64,000 bases of DNA. Origin: Cosmopolites sordidus (Eukaryota; Arthropoda; Insecta; Coleoptera; Curculionidae). The stretch spans positions 172,501 to 236,500 of the forward strand of contig JARFXV010000305.1 in the NCBI GenBank assembly GCA_031761425.1, written 5' to 3'. Position numbers and translations under genes: made by a program. The notes beneath the pieces were generated by a model. The model worked only from the letters and a program-made list of their open reading frames with translations. It did no database searches and was not told where the DNA came from. Of the stretch, positions 63,483 through 64,000 are shown in pieces. Positions within the stretch are counted from its first letter, which is position 1. Each line of letters opens with the position of its first letter.

Positions 63483-63525
63483 TCTCCTGATGATGCTACC
63501 ATGGTTAGCGAAACGTACGTTGAGA
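63483..63525 (+). ncRNA. Hammerhead-ribozyme-like motif in the Penelope 3' repeat
   Basis: Core CTGATGA (63487-63493), stem II GCTA/TAGC (63495-63498 with 63506-63509), GAAAC (63510-63514), a two-pair stem III AC/GT closing a GTAC loop (63513-63520), the cleavage residue T63521 in GTT, and stem I TCTC/GAGA (63483-63486 with 63522-63525). This satisfies all the core positions of a minimal hammerhead except for one extra base (T63494) before stem II. Hammerheads with a very short stem III are known from Penelope-like terminal repeats. Confidence 0.6.
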
Positions 63526-63719
63526 ACTTTAAAAAAAGTGATTCGGTGTTAGTGGTAAATCTCTTTTAGTTTAAGGGCAATATCATACCCATATTACAAT
63601 CTGTTGATACTTTCTTTTCTATTGTGATATCGTTTAGTAGTGACAAACATTTTTCCTTTTGCTATTTCTCCTAGATAATTAATTATTTCTGCTGTGATTT
63701 GGTTTTGCCCAGGAATTTG

Positions 63720-64000
63720 TCAAAAAAAATAAATAAAATAAAATATTAATTTCATATTTTTTTGTTCTTAAATATATAATTTAGTATATTTATTTATTTT
63801 ATTAAAATTAAACTACTTTACTTTAAATTAAATTTGTAAACGATTGCAAAAACTTGCAGATTATATCAAGAAGTTGAAAGCGAAGGCGCAAGATACCCAA
63901 CATGGGTGGGAGTCGGTGCGCTACCTCTGCGTCTCTTCGTGCGTCATGATTTTTCTGCTTCTAATTCAAGACCGCATGCATCTAACCTTCAACACATTCA
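63720..64000. other. AT-rich then mixed sequence, nothing recognised
   Basis: The last 150 bases are less AT-rich (GGGTGGGAGTCGGTGCGCTA) and may belong to a feature that continues beyond the window. Confidence 0.4.

Larger units (their letters stand above)
62171..63572 (+). mobile_element. Penelope-like element, 5'-truncated, 1.4 kb, with 11 bp target duplication
   Basis: AAGGGCGATAT (62160-62170) and AAGGGCAATAT (63573-63583) bracket the insert and match at 10 of 11. It contains part of the RT, the GIY-YIG endonuclease and a 3' terminal repeat. A short inverted sequence AAAAAGATTTACCACT (62211-62226) versus AGTGGTAAATCTCTTTT (63551-63567) sits close to both ends. Related fragments are at 8277-8560, 8763-9060 and 50215-50330. 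Inserted in the minus-strand LINE. Confidence 0.82.
60900..63715 (-). mobile_element. LINE on the minus strand, interrupted by a Penelope element
   Basis: The upstream part (63715-63573) reads IPGQNQITAEIINYLGEIAK then NMGMILPL; the text resumes on the other side of the insert (62170 downward) with EKGDMK, YRWITLTSLPGKIFTRIMEH and so on. The RT core: MEHGLREKLEANLEEPQYAF, RQDRSTQDLIFIIRQLSEKL, a motif A relic ICFVRLKK, a LMLWF motif C relic near 61650 (FADVMVLMAD in the minus-strand reading), then MVNAVTKIKH, and in 61460-60900 KMDGEMNEQMGKLYN, KTTFLAKKRDIEIGKST, LTKRDKSRIIVAEMRFL, EEITRRDRVRNTTVMEQ and LSWLGYINGMNQERL. It is 5'-truncated near 63715. Confidence 0.7.

Overview
This window looks like intergenic DNA from an insect (arthropod at least). 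It is AT-rich, it has no bacterial-style operons or ribosome binding sites, and nearly everything I can recognise is decayed transposable element (TE) sequence. The families are typical of insect genomes: many mariner/Tc1/IS630-type DNA transposons, pogo elements, a hAT-type MITE, RTE- and jockey-like non-LTR retrotransposons, and Penelope-like elements. I found no gene I would defend as a host gene, and no tRNA, rRNA or CRISPR. Species cannot be told from this sequence.

Layout. 0.7-4 kb: gag and C-terminal debris of a jockey-like LINE, then a 2.3 kb RTE LINE. 6.6-11.9 kb: IS630 and mariner debris, two opposed Penelope fragments, an RTE tail, another mariner and another IS630 relic. 12-14.5 kb: a long, badly decayed jockey/BS-like LINE. 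15.5-17.9 kb: a TIR-bounded IS630-type element, a mariner, and a 310 bp (TA)n array. 18.5-20.7 kb: a TIR-bounded mariner and a fragment of an unclassified insect repeat protein. 21.5-27.4 kb: four TIR-bounded mariners plus IS630, LINE and mariner scraps. 27.9-29.9 kb: a whole pogo/Tigger-like element. 30-34 kb: a mariner, an IS630 relic and a LINE ending in (TAA)n/(TA)n. 36.1-37.9 kb: a Tc1-like element broken up by (TA)n arrays and RTE 3' ends. 38.2-39.9 kb: a 180 bp direct repeat and a reverse-strand RTE. 40.1-43.8 kb: a 200 bp hAT MITE and the best-preserved LINE of the window. 44.7-47.2 kb: a mariner with a second mariner nested in it. 47.4-57.5 kb: several more mariner/IS630 elements, pogo scraps and a Penelope terminal repeat. 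59.7-63.7 kb: an IS630 relic, then a reverse-strand LINE interrupted by a Penelope element.

These genes do not work together as a pathway. Each was a self-mobilising unit (transposase plus inverted repeats, or endonuclease plus reverse transcriptase) and almost all are frameshifted, nonsense-mutated or truncated. The most informative features are structural: hammerhead-ribozyme-like motifs in Penelope terminal repeats, (TA)n arrays abutting LINE 3' ends, two clean nested insertions that give relative ages, and one LINE with only three frameshifts, at least two of them in or beside A-runs. All family assignments come from reading translated motifs by eye; no database search was possible.
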